Assembly: GCA_038373865.1 (NCBI GenBank)
Contig: JAXGGA010001630.1
Location: 62,001-126,000 of the forward strand
Source: Uloborus plumipes
Lineage: Eukaryota > Arthropoda > Arachnida > Araneae > Uloboridae
DNA length: 64,000 nt
Direction: 5' to 3'
In this document: piece after piece, positions 37,701-51,649 of the stretch
Layout of the letters: each line of letters begins with the position of its first letter
Position numbering within the stretch: position 1 is the stretch's first letter
Position numbers and translations under genes: made by a program
Notes under the pieces: generated by a model
The model's input: only the letters and a program-made list of their open reading frames with translations
Told to the model about the DNA's origin: nothing
Databases searched by the model: none

Positions 37701-40700
37701 TATATCAAAATATCAGATATTTTCGGAAATGTCATAATATTTTCAAACCCCACTATTACCTACATACAAGATGGTATCACATGAACATAAAATGCCAAAT
37801 GAAAAAAAAAAAATGAATATCATCAGATTTTTTAAAACACATTTATCAACGAAATTTACAGACCTAAACTAATGCAAAATTTAAATATGATGTATAAAGT
37901 AAAGCATTAATTTATTATTTATTTTACTTTTTAAATATAAAGAATTAGTCAAGCAAAAATTAATTACAATATCAACCTGAGGGTGGGGATTCAAAATGCA
38001 AACTCGGCCAGATCTCACAATTGTGGTTACAGATTCTAAACTTGTTCCATAGAGATTTCCACGGTATTCTCCATATTCAACAAATTTTCCGTCACGAATG
38101 CTTTCCTCCATGACTTCACGAGAGACAAAATAATATTCTTTTCCCTCCTCTTCCCAATGCTTTGGTAATCTACTGGTATCTGGAAGGGGAAAAATCATTT
38201 TTTTTAGTTCACAAAAATAAAAAATAGAAAATAATGGAATATAAATGAAATACAGTAAGACCATATTTTAAAAAATCAAACATACATAAAATATAGTAAG
38301 ACCTTATTTTATCAAGTTTGTGGAGAGACAACAAAGAAACGCAAGCAATAAATTCTTAATGCATGACAGAGGTCATAAAAGATAATGATTCAATTAACAA
38401 ATTAATGATATATGCACATAAAAAATTATTATTTTTATTTTCATATTTAGAGAATTTCCTGAATCAAAAATAAGAAAATTATTCTGCAAATTTTTGTTTC
38501 AAAAAAAAAAAAAAAAACTAATGTATTTTTATTGTTTTATGATGGAATACCAAATGAAAGTTGCAGCTTATACTGCAGCAAAACAAGTGTCTGAAAAAAG
38601 TGATAGCTTTGTACATTGATTAAAACAAAAAAAAAAAAATAGTATCTCTGAAAAATCGAAAAATTTTACTGTGATGTCAAAATGTGGAACAACATTTTAA
38701 AAAATATATAATTTTTGGGAGACAAAAGAAAAGCTTGGTGTATCCGTAAGAGAGATATAACAAGGCGAAACGAATTGAGGGGTTACTGCACATTTGTAAT
38801 TTTGATAGGCAAACCTGACCCTATTTTCATCACAACTTTAAATCTTTTGACATTGCTGCAGGAAAATTAAACATGCAAACGCCTACACAATTAAAATTAT
38901 TCAAAAAATTTGTATGGACAAAAACAATTTTCCTTCTTCTAACTAAATATACATTTTAGCAAAAATCTGTGATTGGGTAATGTTCCATCAACAACAATAA
39001 AGCTTCTATTATAGCATGCAAGACATTAAACACCATTATATTATTGTAACAGCATCTAAAGCTGTCTGATACTCCTTTTCAAGACCTCTAAAGCAGAGAA
39101 ATAAAATTTTCAATTGATTGATATAAAGTTTATTCTGCTATGATTAATAGTTCCCAAAAAGTAAAATAATATCTTGATTACATATTTCAATCAACACTCC
39201 TGTTATAAAATATGGAGGTTTCAATTTTAATTAAAATTTATGTTTTCTAATATAAAATAGCCACAAGCCAACTAATTACTTCAGCCTGAACTAGTTTTAG
39301 TAACACAGTAATTATTTTTCTCCATCTCGCCTTACCTTTCAACGATAAGCCTTAGGTGACTCAGCAATTACTAGTACAGAAACAATTACAATGAAGTTCA
39401 CCATATAGTGTAATATACAGACTAAATTTTAAAAATATTTTTTGGCAACGGTTGAAACTACAGATGGGCAATTCCAGGCAACATGGGAACTCGGTGTTAA
39501 AAAAAAATGTTGAAAAATTGTCTTAATTTTTTTTTGTACGTTCTCTATATTGATTGAAGTTTACAAATTAGAATAAGGTAACTTCAGTCGAATCATTTTC
39601 TTTTTGTAAGAGAACTTGTTATATGAGCTCACAATCTTGTGAAAGTCGCTCTCTGCTAGACACAATTTTAAACGAGCATATTTTATTGGTTTAAAATGTT
39701 TCTACAATTTAATTACATTTTTTCCTGGCAGATTTATTCGATAAGAAAACAATTATTAATAGTACATTTTGAAATTTATTCTTAAAATAATTTTTTTAAG
39801 TAGTTTTTAAACCATTAAATTTTGTGTAACGTGAGTCACGAAAACTTAATTTTTTTAATATTTCCAAATTTTGTAGCTTATAAATGAAATTTTTTTTCCT
39901 GTTTCTCCTACTCATGTATATTACAAAAAAGAAATTATCGGCCAATTTATAGTTTTTTGCTTTTTTATTCAAAAAATAAGGATGTTTATTTTGTAACGTG
40001 AGTCACGCGAAAAGTGAGTTACAGTCAATATAAGCTAATATTCACTTCTTAAAAGTATTTAATGTGCCCTAATGGTATTTTAGGGTCTAAAGGGAGGGTT
40101 AACACTTGTACACACCTATATATAATCAATAATACTGATAAAATTAAATATAAATAGCGTAATTTTAATTCTTTTAGTGTTTTATAATCTTTCAATTAGT
40201 GCACTGGGTCCCTGTTTTGGCCCTCAGCTTTCCAATGTGTAGCATGTGTTTATGCATGCACATATTTTTCTTCCGTACCTAAGAAAGGTTTTTCATTCCA
40301 GTAAAAGAATTTTTTTAAATATTTAACGAGTAACCGCAGTATGACAGAAAAGGTGCTGAGAAAAATTAAAGCAAGAAGGGAAGTAAATTGCATGTAAACA
40401 GAAACATTGTCTGTGGATGAAAGAATAGCTAACGAGAAAAGTCGAAAAGCTAAGGATATTGCCTCTAGCAATATAAGCTGAAAAATAAACATATGAAACT
40501 TTCAAAGGAAATTTTGGCTAAATTCAAACTTCTTAAATATTGCTTCAACAAGTACACAAATATGTAAATACAGGCCCGGACTGGCTCTTCTTGGGGTTGT
40601 CGGCTAGGTACTGGAAAGGGACCCCTTTCCAGTACTTCTTTCCGGGGGGCCCTAGAGCCCCCCCCCCAGGATTTTTTTATTGGATCATGTGCTAAAAAAC

Positions 40701-43700
40701 TACATATTTCTCTCTGTGTGTGGGGGGGGGGGGCAGAAAGCAGATAATATTTTGAGAAGAGCGGTATTATTATTTGTTTTTAGAGCCTATTCCTTTGAAG
40801 AGTTTATCAACGCCTGACGCAACAAGGAAGGGAGTTATAAGTTTGACGTGTATGTGTATCTGTTTGGTGCACAGTACAGCCAAGACCGTATCCAGGAAAA
40901 AATTTCGGCGATTGCCCGGTTTTCCTGTTGCCCAAACATACATGCATTTTTTGTGTATTGCGAGTTTTTTTTCTTTTTGACCTCCCCCCCCCCCCCAACG
41001 CCACGTTTTTTCTTGTGCTTTTTTTTTTCTCTTGCGCAGTTTTTTTTTTTAATTTTTTCTTGCTTTTAGACTCACTTTTATTTGGGTAGAGGAATCATGA
41101 AAGAAATGCAATGAACTCTTTTAAGTGGGGTAGAATATTCATAGGTCTAGGGGGTCCGGAGGTTTCTCCCCCGGGGAAATTTTTGAAAAAAAGTTTTAAA
41201 ATTCTGCATTTTGAGGCCTTTTATGGGGGGCAATTGAGATTTCAAAAATATGTTGGGAAAAATAGGCAAACAAAAAACTTAGAAATATTCTGCATTCTTT
41301 TGCAAATTAAGATCATTAAAAATATATATTTTTTGTAGTTTAACAAACGATTGACATAAATCGTCAGAGAGGAAGAACAATGGCGGAGAAAAGATTGACA
41401 CTTAGAACCAGGGTTTCTAGGGGGGAAATAGAACAGATTTAAGAACTGTAAATACGAGACAGCCAAAGGGGGATTAAGAAATCAAGTCTAAAAGTTGAAT
41501 TTTTACAACCTTGACTTTAAGATCAAACCTTTGTCATAAATATACATGAAGAAAAATAAAACACAATGATCATATAAAAAAAACTACATTTTTTACCACT
41601 GCATAGCAATTTTTCTTCATGGACATTAACGGGAAAAGGTTTAACATTAATTCGGTAAGTTCGTATTTCCCTGTCATTAACCCCATTTTTCCTCACGTAG
41701 GCCTGCCATTTTTAATTTCGCCAGAGGGGCAAAGAGTATGTATTCTATGTAAATTTTCTAAAAAACAGCAAAAGCCACGAACCATTTATATGAAAATACA
41801 TAAATTTCCTAACACCGGAGGGAGGGAGGCGGAATGGAACCCCCATTCTGATTCCCCAAATGACGAGCCTGTCTTGACGTGAAAGATATAATAGTCGTTT
41901 CTATTGATGACTAAGGTTTAGTATATACTTTTTCAAAAAGCTAGACGTACCAGTGGGGAAATTTGAATATGTGAAAAATAATTTTAATGAGTCATTAACA
42001 AAAATTGATAACAATCAAGTAGACATGGAATTAAAATCAACTATTTGAACTAAATTTTAGAAGTTAGCTTAAAACAAATAAAAAATCAATTTTCAACATC
42101 TTTAGGGGAGAAAAACTACAATTTTTTCAAAATATGATAATTGTTCTAATATAATGTCGGAAAATTCTCTTTCTCTCTCTCTCTTTTAAAATCAATTTAC
42201 TACTTAATTTTACTACTGTAATAACTCTTTCTAAGTTTTGTTGTGTCTTTAATTTGCCATAAAGCTCATTGCAATTCATATTGCTGCCGTTAATTGTAAA
42301 AACTATGTATCTTCATATATTCAAAATGCTTATTTGTTTGCTAGATAGAATAACATTTAGTTACCTTTTTTTTAGTATAAAAGAAAATCAATGAAAAGTT
42401 CAAAAGATAAATATCTAGTGACTAATAGTAGCTGAACATTTATATTTCTTTTATCAGAAAAAATATGAGAAGGGCGTATATAATAAGGTAGAATAAAATC
42501 ATTTGCAAGGAGCTACCCAATTTTACAATGAATGATATCATTGTTGAATTGACAGTCACAATGATTCCTGCTCTAACTGAATAGAGCACTAACATTACAC
42601 TTCAGAACAGAAAAACATAATGATTAAATCAATTTTTTTATCACTCTATTTCATACTTTTTGTTTTGCTTTATTTTTTCTGAAATAATGTTTCGTTTTGC
42701 AAAATGTTGCCCCTAGCTTAGAATACGGGACTTTAGCCGTCCCATATCAAGGTTCGATTCCATATCGAAAAAATGGGACTGTCCCTTGAAATCCGGGACG
42801 TCTGGCAACCCTGCTTAGAACATCACCACTTCCTTACATCAGTTTTCAGTATAGTAACATAGTAGTTTTTGATCAGTTCCCCAACTCACCGACAGACACA
42901 GCACTTCATAATATAAAATGACCAATAGTATAAAACGCATAAAATCCTTTAAAAGAAATAGTGTAGAGATTTAAAAAATATTTAATGAGAGAGTACTATT
43001 CTGGCCATTCAGTTAATTCGTAGTTTATTTATTTGATAAGAAATAGAATTGAAGCACTTTTTAAAGAATTTCAAAAAGGTATTTAATGATTTTCAAAGAA
43101 TCTAGAACAGTTAAAACTATTTAAAGCATTTCATTTGCACTTTCCAGTCTCTAACATTTTAATAGTTAATTCGACAGTCTTAACGAAATTGTTAAAACTT
43201 TGAAAGACACACCTGTTTTAAGTTAAAAATAGATATTAAAAAAATATTTCTTTTTACGACAATTTCTTTTTCAATCGCAAGTACTACAGAAAACGAAAAA
43301 GAAGAAATTAAACATATGAGTCACAAAGAAATATTTTACGAAATATGCTACAAAATATGCTGGAACATGATTTTTGCATTTCGCAGGAGGATTTACTATT
43401 ATTATTTAAATCAAGGAGCTGAATTTTGCGTAGCTTGATACCCCCCCCCCCCACCTCCCTGGGTAGTTTTAAGGGAACCTAAGGTTCCCTTACGTACGCA
43501 GGAGTTACGTACGTCATCATAATTCGCCTAATAAAATAGCCTAAATTTAAATTTTTATGAAATATCGAATTCTTAAAACCTGTTTGCTTGTAAAATTAAA
43601 TAACATCTGTTAATATTTTATGAGTAAAATAACGTTTTTCAAGAGAAGAAAATGCTTCGTAATAAAAAAACAATCATTGCTAGGTCATTGAAAAAATGCT

Positions 43701-46700
43701 TTTTATTAATTTGTTTAAATTAAAAAATAAATATTTTAAAAAATGTTGCTTACATTTAGTATTTATAGAATTTATTTCTGCAAACCAAAATAAATCCATC
43801 AGCTACCTTACATTTATAATTTTATTGAAATGTTTGTATTGCGATAAAATAAAGGCGAAAAAATAATTTTGTTAATTCGAGAAAAAGTTTTGGTGTCCAA
43901 TTTTTTCTGTTCGTTGATTAAGAGGTTTCCTTCTTGAAAACGGTAAGAATAAGTGTAAAAGGTTGGATACATATTTCACCAACTTATCTTGTTATTTAAG
44001 TATTTGACTCAACTATATACTGTTTTCTGCTTTATTTTTATTATTTTTTAAAAATAGGATTTCACTGACAGAGTAAATATATATAGTCTAAGATCCCACC
44101 GCAGTTTATCTACACTCATAGCGTACACTCATCACGTATATATCAAATTAAAGCACATTTTTTTCTGAACGTGATGCACTAAGTCCTCGTATGTAAAAGT
44201 GCCCGAAACCTATAGGCAGCCTGGCCTAAACGGGACATATGAATGTAGTATTTCTACACTCATTGCGTACACTCATCACGTATATATCAAATTAAAGCTG
44301 AGTTTTTCCTGAACGTGATGCACTAAGGCTGCCTATGTAAAAGTGGCCGCAACCTCTAGACAGCCTGGCCTAAACAGGTCACATGAATGTAGTATTTCTA
44401 CAGTCATCGCGTACACTCATCACGTATATATCAAATTAAAGCGGATTTTTTTCTGAAAGTGATGCACTAAGGCTGCCTATGTAAAAGTGGCCGCAACCTG
44501 TAGGCAGCCTGGCATAACAGGTCACATCAATGAAGTATTTTTACACTCATCGCGTACACTCATCACGTATATGTCAAATTAAAGCTGATTTTTCCCTGAA
44601 CATGATGCAGTAAGGCTGCCTATGTAAAAGTGTCCGCAACCTCTACGCAGTCTAGCCTAAACAGGTCACATAAATGTAGTATTTCTACACTCATCGCGTA
44701 CACTCATCACGTATATGTCAAATTGAAGCTGATTTTTTTCTGAAAGTGATGCACTAAGGCTGCCTATGTAAAAGTGGCCGCAATCTGTAGGCAGCCTGCC
44801 TAGCAGGTCACATAAATGTCAAATTCTTCGTTTATGCAACTTATTTAGCCCCGGCTGCCTACAGGTTGCGGCCACTTTTATATAGGCAGCCTTAGTGCAT
44901 CACTTTCAGAAAAAAATCAGCTTTAATTTGATATATATGTGATGAGTGTACGCGATGAGTGTAGAAATACTACATTCATGTGACTTATTTAGGCCAGGCT
45001 GGCAAGAGGTTGCGGTCACTTTTACATAGGCAGCCTTAGTGCATGACTTTCAGAAAAAAATCAGCTTTCACTTAATATATACGTGATGAGTGTACGCGAT
45101 GAGTGTAGTAATACTACATTCATGTGACCTGTTTAGGAAAGGCTGTCTAGAGGTTGCGGCCTCTTTTCCATAGGCAGTCCTAGTGCATCACGTTCAGGAA
45201 ACAATCAGCTTTAATTTAATATATACGTGATGAGTGTACGCAATGAGTGTAGAAAGACTACATTCATGTGACCTGTTTAGGCTAGGCTGCTTAGAGGTTG
45301 CGGCCACTTTTACATAGGCAGCCTTAATGCATTACGTTCAGTAAAAAATCAGCTTTAATTTGATCTATACGTGATGAGTGTACGCGATGAATGTAGAAAC
45401 ATTACATTCATGTGGCCTGTTTAGACCAGGCTGTCTATAGGTTGCGGCCACTTTTCCAGTGGAAGATTAGTGCATCACTTTCAGAAAAAAATCTGCTTTA
45501 ATTTGATATACATGTGATGAGTGAAAAAATTTGAGATTTATGTGACCTATTATGCAGGCTGCCTACAGGTTGCGGCCCCTTTTACAGAGGCAGCCTTAGA
45601 AGATCACTTTCAGAAAAAAATCAGCTTTATTTTGATATATACGTGATGAGTGTACGCGATGAGTGTAGAAATACTACATTCATATGACCTGTTTAGGCCA
45701 GGCTGCCTAGAGGTTGCGGCCACTTTTACATAGGCAGCCTTAGTGCATCACGTTCAGGAAAAACTCAGCTTTAATTTGATATATAAGTGATGAGTGTACG
45801 CAATGAGTGTAGAAATACTACATTCATATGTCCCGTTTAGGCCAGGCTGCCTATAGGTTTCGGGCACTTTTACATACGAAGACTTAGTGCATCACGTTCA
45901 GAAAAAAATGTGCTTTAATTTGATATAAACATGATGAGTGTACGCTATGAGTGTAGATAAACTGCGGTGGGATCTTAGACTAATAGTACATGTATTTTAA
46001 TTCATTGAGCTTTGCAATCATTAACAGCATTTTTTAAAGTTAATTTTAGCTACTAATGTAAAAAAAAAACGTAACGATAGAAAGCAGAGGAGTAACGGGG
46101 GGAAGGCACAAAAATACCCTTCAGAGGCTTTAGTTGTTAATATTGATCGAGCATAAGGGCCATGCTCCACATCAGCGTAAAACGCGACCGAAACTGAAGG
46201 CAGAAACCGAAAATCCGGGTACTTTCCATAGGAACACCATTGAATCCATTTTACGCTTCTGCCTAATTTTTCTGCTTTACGTCGATGTGGAGCATGGCCC
46301 TCATACACATATAAGCACTGTTTTGATCCTTATAACTTTTAAATGAAACTTCAACCACAGTTTAAAAACTGTAATTTAAACAAGACCAAATAATATTATT
46401 TATGAACATTTAACAAAATGAACAAAAATAATGACCTACACAATGGCAGAAAAGTATACTCCGAAAATATCAACATGATTTAAATGAGTAATATAATGCA
46501 AATTTTTTCCTCTTAACTTAATCTATGTTTCTTAACCGATCTACATTTTTCCAAAAAGAAAAAAATACACGTTTTAAGTTTTCTTCTGCTAGAGAAAAGG
46601 GTGAAAGAATCCATGATTGAAAATTATGCTTTAGAAATCTATAAAAACATAACATTTAGAACAATGTAGTTAATGATACAAAAGAACCTTCATGGGCTCA

Positions 46701-49700
46701 AAAGGAATCCAGTGTGTATTTTTAAAACATAAATTCGTACTTACATTGCTTTTCATCCTAGAAATCGCTCACATCAAGCAATCACAAATAAGCTAACTAA
46801 CGGATTACATTGTTGTAGTTCAACCTTTCATACATTTTACCCCTCGGCGGAACCCATTGAGCACGAACATCAAAAGGTGCCCCGTGCCTCTTTTAGACCG
46901 CACAGGAATTCCCTATAGAGCAGCTCGCAGCTTTTAGAGTTCGCGGCAAAGCCCTTTCCTTCTAACCATTAGTATATCCCGAAACCTAGCTGTGAACAGG
47001 AAATAGATGCTAATTGTTCCTTTCTGTGAATGAAACACGTTTTACGATCGACATCCCCTTTTTGCCGACCCCTTAACTGACTGGTTTCTCATAAAAAGCT
47101 AAATGTCACATAGAGGACATTTTCTACGAATTCGAATGTCCTTGTGCACTTGTTGTTTGTGTTGGAGGAGAAAAATACCTCGGGGCAAGAAACAAGTTAG
47201 AAAGAATTCTATCGTCTGTGAACGTTTACCGATTTTTCTCAGGACTAGAGAATAATGGTCCTTGGGGCCTGGGCGACACCCTGGGTTGATTGAAGCCATG
47301 TGTAGACAAAAATTCCCACGTGCTTTCAATTGAATTGGGAAAGGGAGCTGGAAGTGCATATAAGTGTTCAGATATATTTTGCAGCCGAGATTTTGAACTG
47401 CCAATTTTTTTTGTAGTTCTTCAAATTTTTACTTGTTAGCAGATACAAAATAAAGATTTTTTTTATGTTATTAGAAAGTTGAAAAAGAAATAAAATATTT
47501 TCCTCTTTTGCGTTACAAAATAGAAACTTTGCTTATTTTTTATTCAAAATAAAAATTTTGAATAATATAAAATATTTTTTTTTTCCAAATGTCTGCTCAG
47601 ATGTCAATAATTAGAGAGGGAAGGGCTGAGTATTGTAGGGGGCCTCCGTTACAATATCTGGCCCGGGGCCCATGAATTCACTGATAGATGTGCGGTGCGG
47701 GGCCCCTGAATCCGGCTAGAAGGTCCAAAGCTAAAAGGTCCACAAACAGAAGATCCACATCCAAAAGGTCCGCGGGAAAAATTTGATGGGGAAAGGAGGG
47801 AGAGGGTGAGTGTTGAAGAGGGCCCCGTTACAATAACTGGCCCAGAGCCCACGAATTCACTGATTGATGTGCGGGGGGCCCCTGATACCACCTAATCCCC
47901 CCCTCACAAAAAGTAAACAGATAAATCATATGTTTATATAATATAGAGTTCACTGAAACACAAATTTTACATGTATTTCAGGGAGATGGAAAAACTATTT
48001 CTAGGGGAGGGGGCCCCTACAAGGAAATTAACTAAGAGCAAAACCACAAATTTAAGAAAAAGAAAAACATACACACACACACACACACACAATTTTCCTC
48101 TTTTCTTTGATTGCTGTCAATAATAGGTCGGATCTTCCTTAAAAAAAAAAAAAAAAAACGCCACACATTTTTTTTTAAAACTCGCTTTGGGGGCCCTTCC
48201 AAGCTCGGGGGCCCTCGGCGATCGCCGACTTCCCGACCTGGCCAGTCCGGGCCTGTGTAAATACACTAAGGAAGACTCGCCAAAACAAGGAGAAATTCCG
48301 TTAATTCACCTCACAGTTAAACTGTAGTCATAAGTGAGTTACTCAATACTCATCCGTAAATGTAATATACATTTGAAAAGAAGATTTCAATGTCCACTGA
48401 ACTCATGCTGAAAAAATTATTTGTCCCAAGAAAATCTAAACAAAAATGATTTAAAAAATTAGCTTGAGTGAGAGAATTTTTTTTTTATACGTATGAAATT
48501 GGAACATAAGAGAAATTTTAAAAAGCAAGGTCAACATCTTACTTGTTCTCTTTTGAGATGCTTAAAATTTAATTATTCATCAGTAGTCGTGGATGAGAAA
48601 AGTAAGTTCTTTGAAGAGCCTACTTCTGACAGCAGTCAACTAATTTTACAGCCATTATGCAACATTCAATGTTACGATTGGTATCAGATGAAATGTAATG
48701 GTGTGTTATATTCTGTAAAAGTTTCCAGATGTATGAATTGAGAATTTGAAATCAGTACAATGCAGCCATAGAGAAAATATGGGAAGTAGTATAAAGAAAG
48801 ACAAACATATGTTTTAGAAAATTGAATTGATGAATCCACTCTGTGACTCAGAGAGGTTAGATGGCAGCTGTTAAGAAGAATTTTAACCCTAGGTCTATGG
48901 GACAAAAAATTCGTGCTGCGAAAAATTGGCCGTTAAGAGGGGTGGCCGCTTTGTAAAAGTGACCGCTCGGAGAGGTTTTACTGTATTTAAAACTGATCAA
49001 CTAAAGAAAACAAGCCATTAAGCATTAATTTTAATTGAATTTAGGTGAAATCTCTACACAAAATTTTCAAAATAAGATGTAAAGTAAAGGACTAAAACGG
49101 AGATGTAACATGAGTCACACTCAAAATATTGAATAACTTAATTAGTGACTGCAAAATGAACTTAATTTTCGTATATATCACAACTTAGAAACATATTTTG
49201 TGCTATGAAAAGCAGTTTTTAAATTTTATTATTCTGATAGAGCAGGAATCTTAGGTTTTTAATTACCCAAAAAACTTGAGTTCCTTTTTTTTTGTAACGT
49301 GAGTCACGCTGTTAAATTCAGGTTGAAACACCATTTATTTCTGTTGAAATTTAAAATGCTGACATCCACAGATTCTCACTGCATATCAGATGACTGTCAA
49401 CAGCTTTATTTAAATCAGGGATGGTATTTCTTTAATATATATAACATTTACTTTTGTAAAATCACGTCAAATTGTAACATGAGTTATGTGGTGCCCAGAT
49501 GTGCTTTGTTTAGTTACAATTTCATAAAAGAGTTCATTTCAAATTTCATGAACTGAGAACTTTAATTAAGGAATGCAAAAAGTGCATAATAACTTACGTG
49601 GTATTGTTGTTTTATAATGAACAGGATCATAAGAAATTAACCGTTGCTTTAATTCATTACGGCCAACTCCAGGGGCACCTAGTGGTAGAAAAATGCATGA

Positions 49701-51609
49701 CAATCTATTTTGATCGAAAACAAAATTAAACTACAAATTATCATACCAGCTAAGCAAATATTATTTTAAAAAATTCTGTTAAAAATACGCAAGAACAAAA
49801 ATAATAGTAATAACAAATAAACAAATCAATAAAACTCTTCATTTTAAAACCATTTTATGATTTAAAAATAAAGGCTTTTTTAATTACAAACAGAAGAAAA
49901 TAAAATATAGCAAGGTCAGTACTAAATGGATTTTGAAACAGTCAATTAAAAGAATGGCTGTGCCTTCACTTGGGTTATGAGCTCTGAATAATGGAACAGA
50001 CTAAGCAAAATGTAAAACAGTCAGCTAACTCAAACAGTATCTTTAACATTTTCTGCAAAACAGAAAATTCAGAAACACACACCCATTTGAGTTTTAATTT
50101 TTGGAAGTAATGTTTTTTATTTTTATCCTCATATTTTTATTTCTTGAAATGCAATAGGTGCAAAGATTTTTTCAGTTCCCAACACTTGATAAGTAAGAAA
50201 TATGTTGACTGCCTATTTGTGTATGATACGAGAATGGTCCACTTTTGATTCCTGACCACTACCTTGAAAAATTCCTATGCGTGCCACCGGACGGAATAAG
50301 TAAAACAAAAGTTATACATCAACATTAACATATGAAAAACCCAGAGCAGGTAGGAAACTTTATAGCATAAAGAATATGAACACTGCTTTGGGATATAATT
50401 ATTACTAATATGACCTAATACTTCAACATATAAATAAGTAAACGAATACAGAAATATAATGTTAACTATTTCATGACAGCAGTAATAATAGTTTAGTTTA
50501 TATAGCATATGAAAATTATGCCATACCAATAAGTACAATTGGCCTATATGTACCAGGAACAGGTTGAAGTACAGCAACTTCTTCATATACTTGAACATCC
50601 TTGAAATCAGGATCTGCAAAGATAATGTAAAAAATCACCAAATAGAAGCAATACACAAGATACTATGCAATAAAAGCAAATGCTTTGTGTCTTTGCCTTT
50701 TGCAAGGCCCTATTAATGGCCCTATTGGCCATTAATTTTTTAAATGTGAGCTGAAAAAACCAAGCCTCTTATTTTAAAATGTTTCATGGTTTGGGGTGCA
50801 AAAGGAATATTTGCCCCTTCTGACCCTAAATAAGACTACCTGACAGCAACTGCACCAGAAGCTTTTTCTTAGTTCTGAAAAGGCAGAATTTGAGACTATA
50901 TGATTGCCTCTTTGAACCAAATTTTCCTCAGAGTTTGTACATTACAAAGGTCAAATTCACAGCATAAAAATCGAGATAGTTCAATTTTTAACCTAAAATT
51001 CATTAGTAAAAAATAATAATTTTTTTTTTTTCAATATTTGTTTTGTTACGAGGACCTTTTTATCTATTTTAAGAGGATAAAATACTTTGAAGAAAAATTC
51101 TCTTATAACCCAGGCCCAAAAGGTTAGAGGTCAACATTTGAGTTCCAAGAGTTTCCCCTTAAGTTAGACAACATTTTTCTAAAAAAAGGCTGAAAAACAA
51201 TAAAATTCTTTTTAAACCCTCTTGCTGTACATCCTGCGATTTCCACAGGCAATGCAGAAGTAGCAAAATGTAGGCAATCCACAATTTCTATGGAAATGCA
51301 TTTTTGTCATCTGTTCAACAGTGCAACCCGCTTTCACCCGTTCAAGGTTTCATTTTGGCCTTAGCGTGATGTTTGATTGCTTATTGAGATGTGGATTAAC
51401 AGATAGCATTCGTTGAACACATTTCTGGGAAATTTATAAGAATTTCAATATTTTGAGAACCTTTTTCTATGACCTAGCTTTGTATTGAAATAAATCTTTT
51501 TTACTGATTTTGAATATGTTTTGATTTAAAAAGAAAAAAAAAGATTAAGAACTTGCTTGTTATGAAATTTTGAATATTAAGTAAAACTAGGTGACCCGTG
51601 CGGAATTCC

Positions 51610-51649
<40 letters not shown>

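Larger units (their letters stand above)
40571..48255. mobile_element. 7.7-kb hAT-like insertion with nested repeats
   Basis: The left terminus CAGGCCCGGACTGGC is matched by the inverted right terminus GCCAGTCCGGGCCTG. Both are bordered by the identical octamer TGTAAATA (40563-40570 and 48256-48263). An 8-bp duplication and CAG..CTG ends are hAT hallmarks. Neither a transposase frame nor the conserved C-terminal hAT dimerisation motif is visible, so the copy is non-autonomous or decayed. Subterminal G/C tracts, a (CA)n run (48070-48090), a duplicated GC-rich pair and the 44084-45982 palindrome lie inside it. It sits in the 11.4-kb intron of the MPP7-like gene. Confidence 0.7.

Noticed and set aside
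44084..45982. CRISPR-like regular array
   Set aside because: Units are 144 bp with no unique spacers, in a palindrome, inside a eukaryotic intron.
46021..46346. Overlapping ORFs on both strands
   Set aside because: They are mirror translations of one short hairpin (46157-46301).
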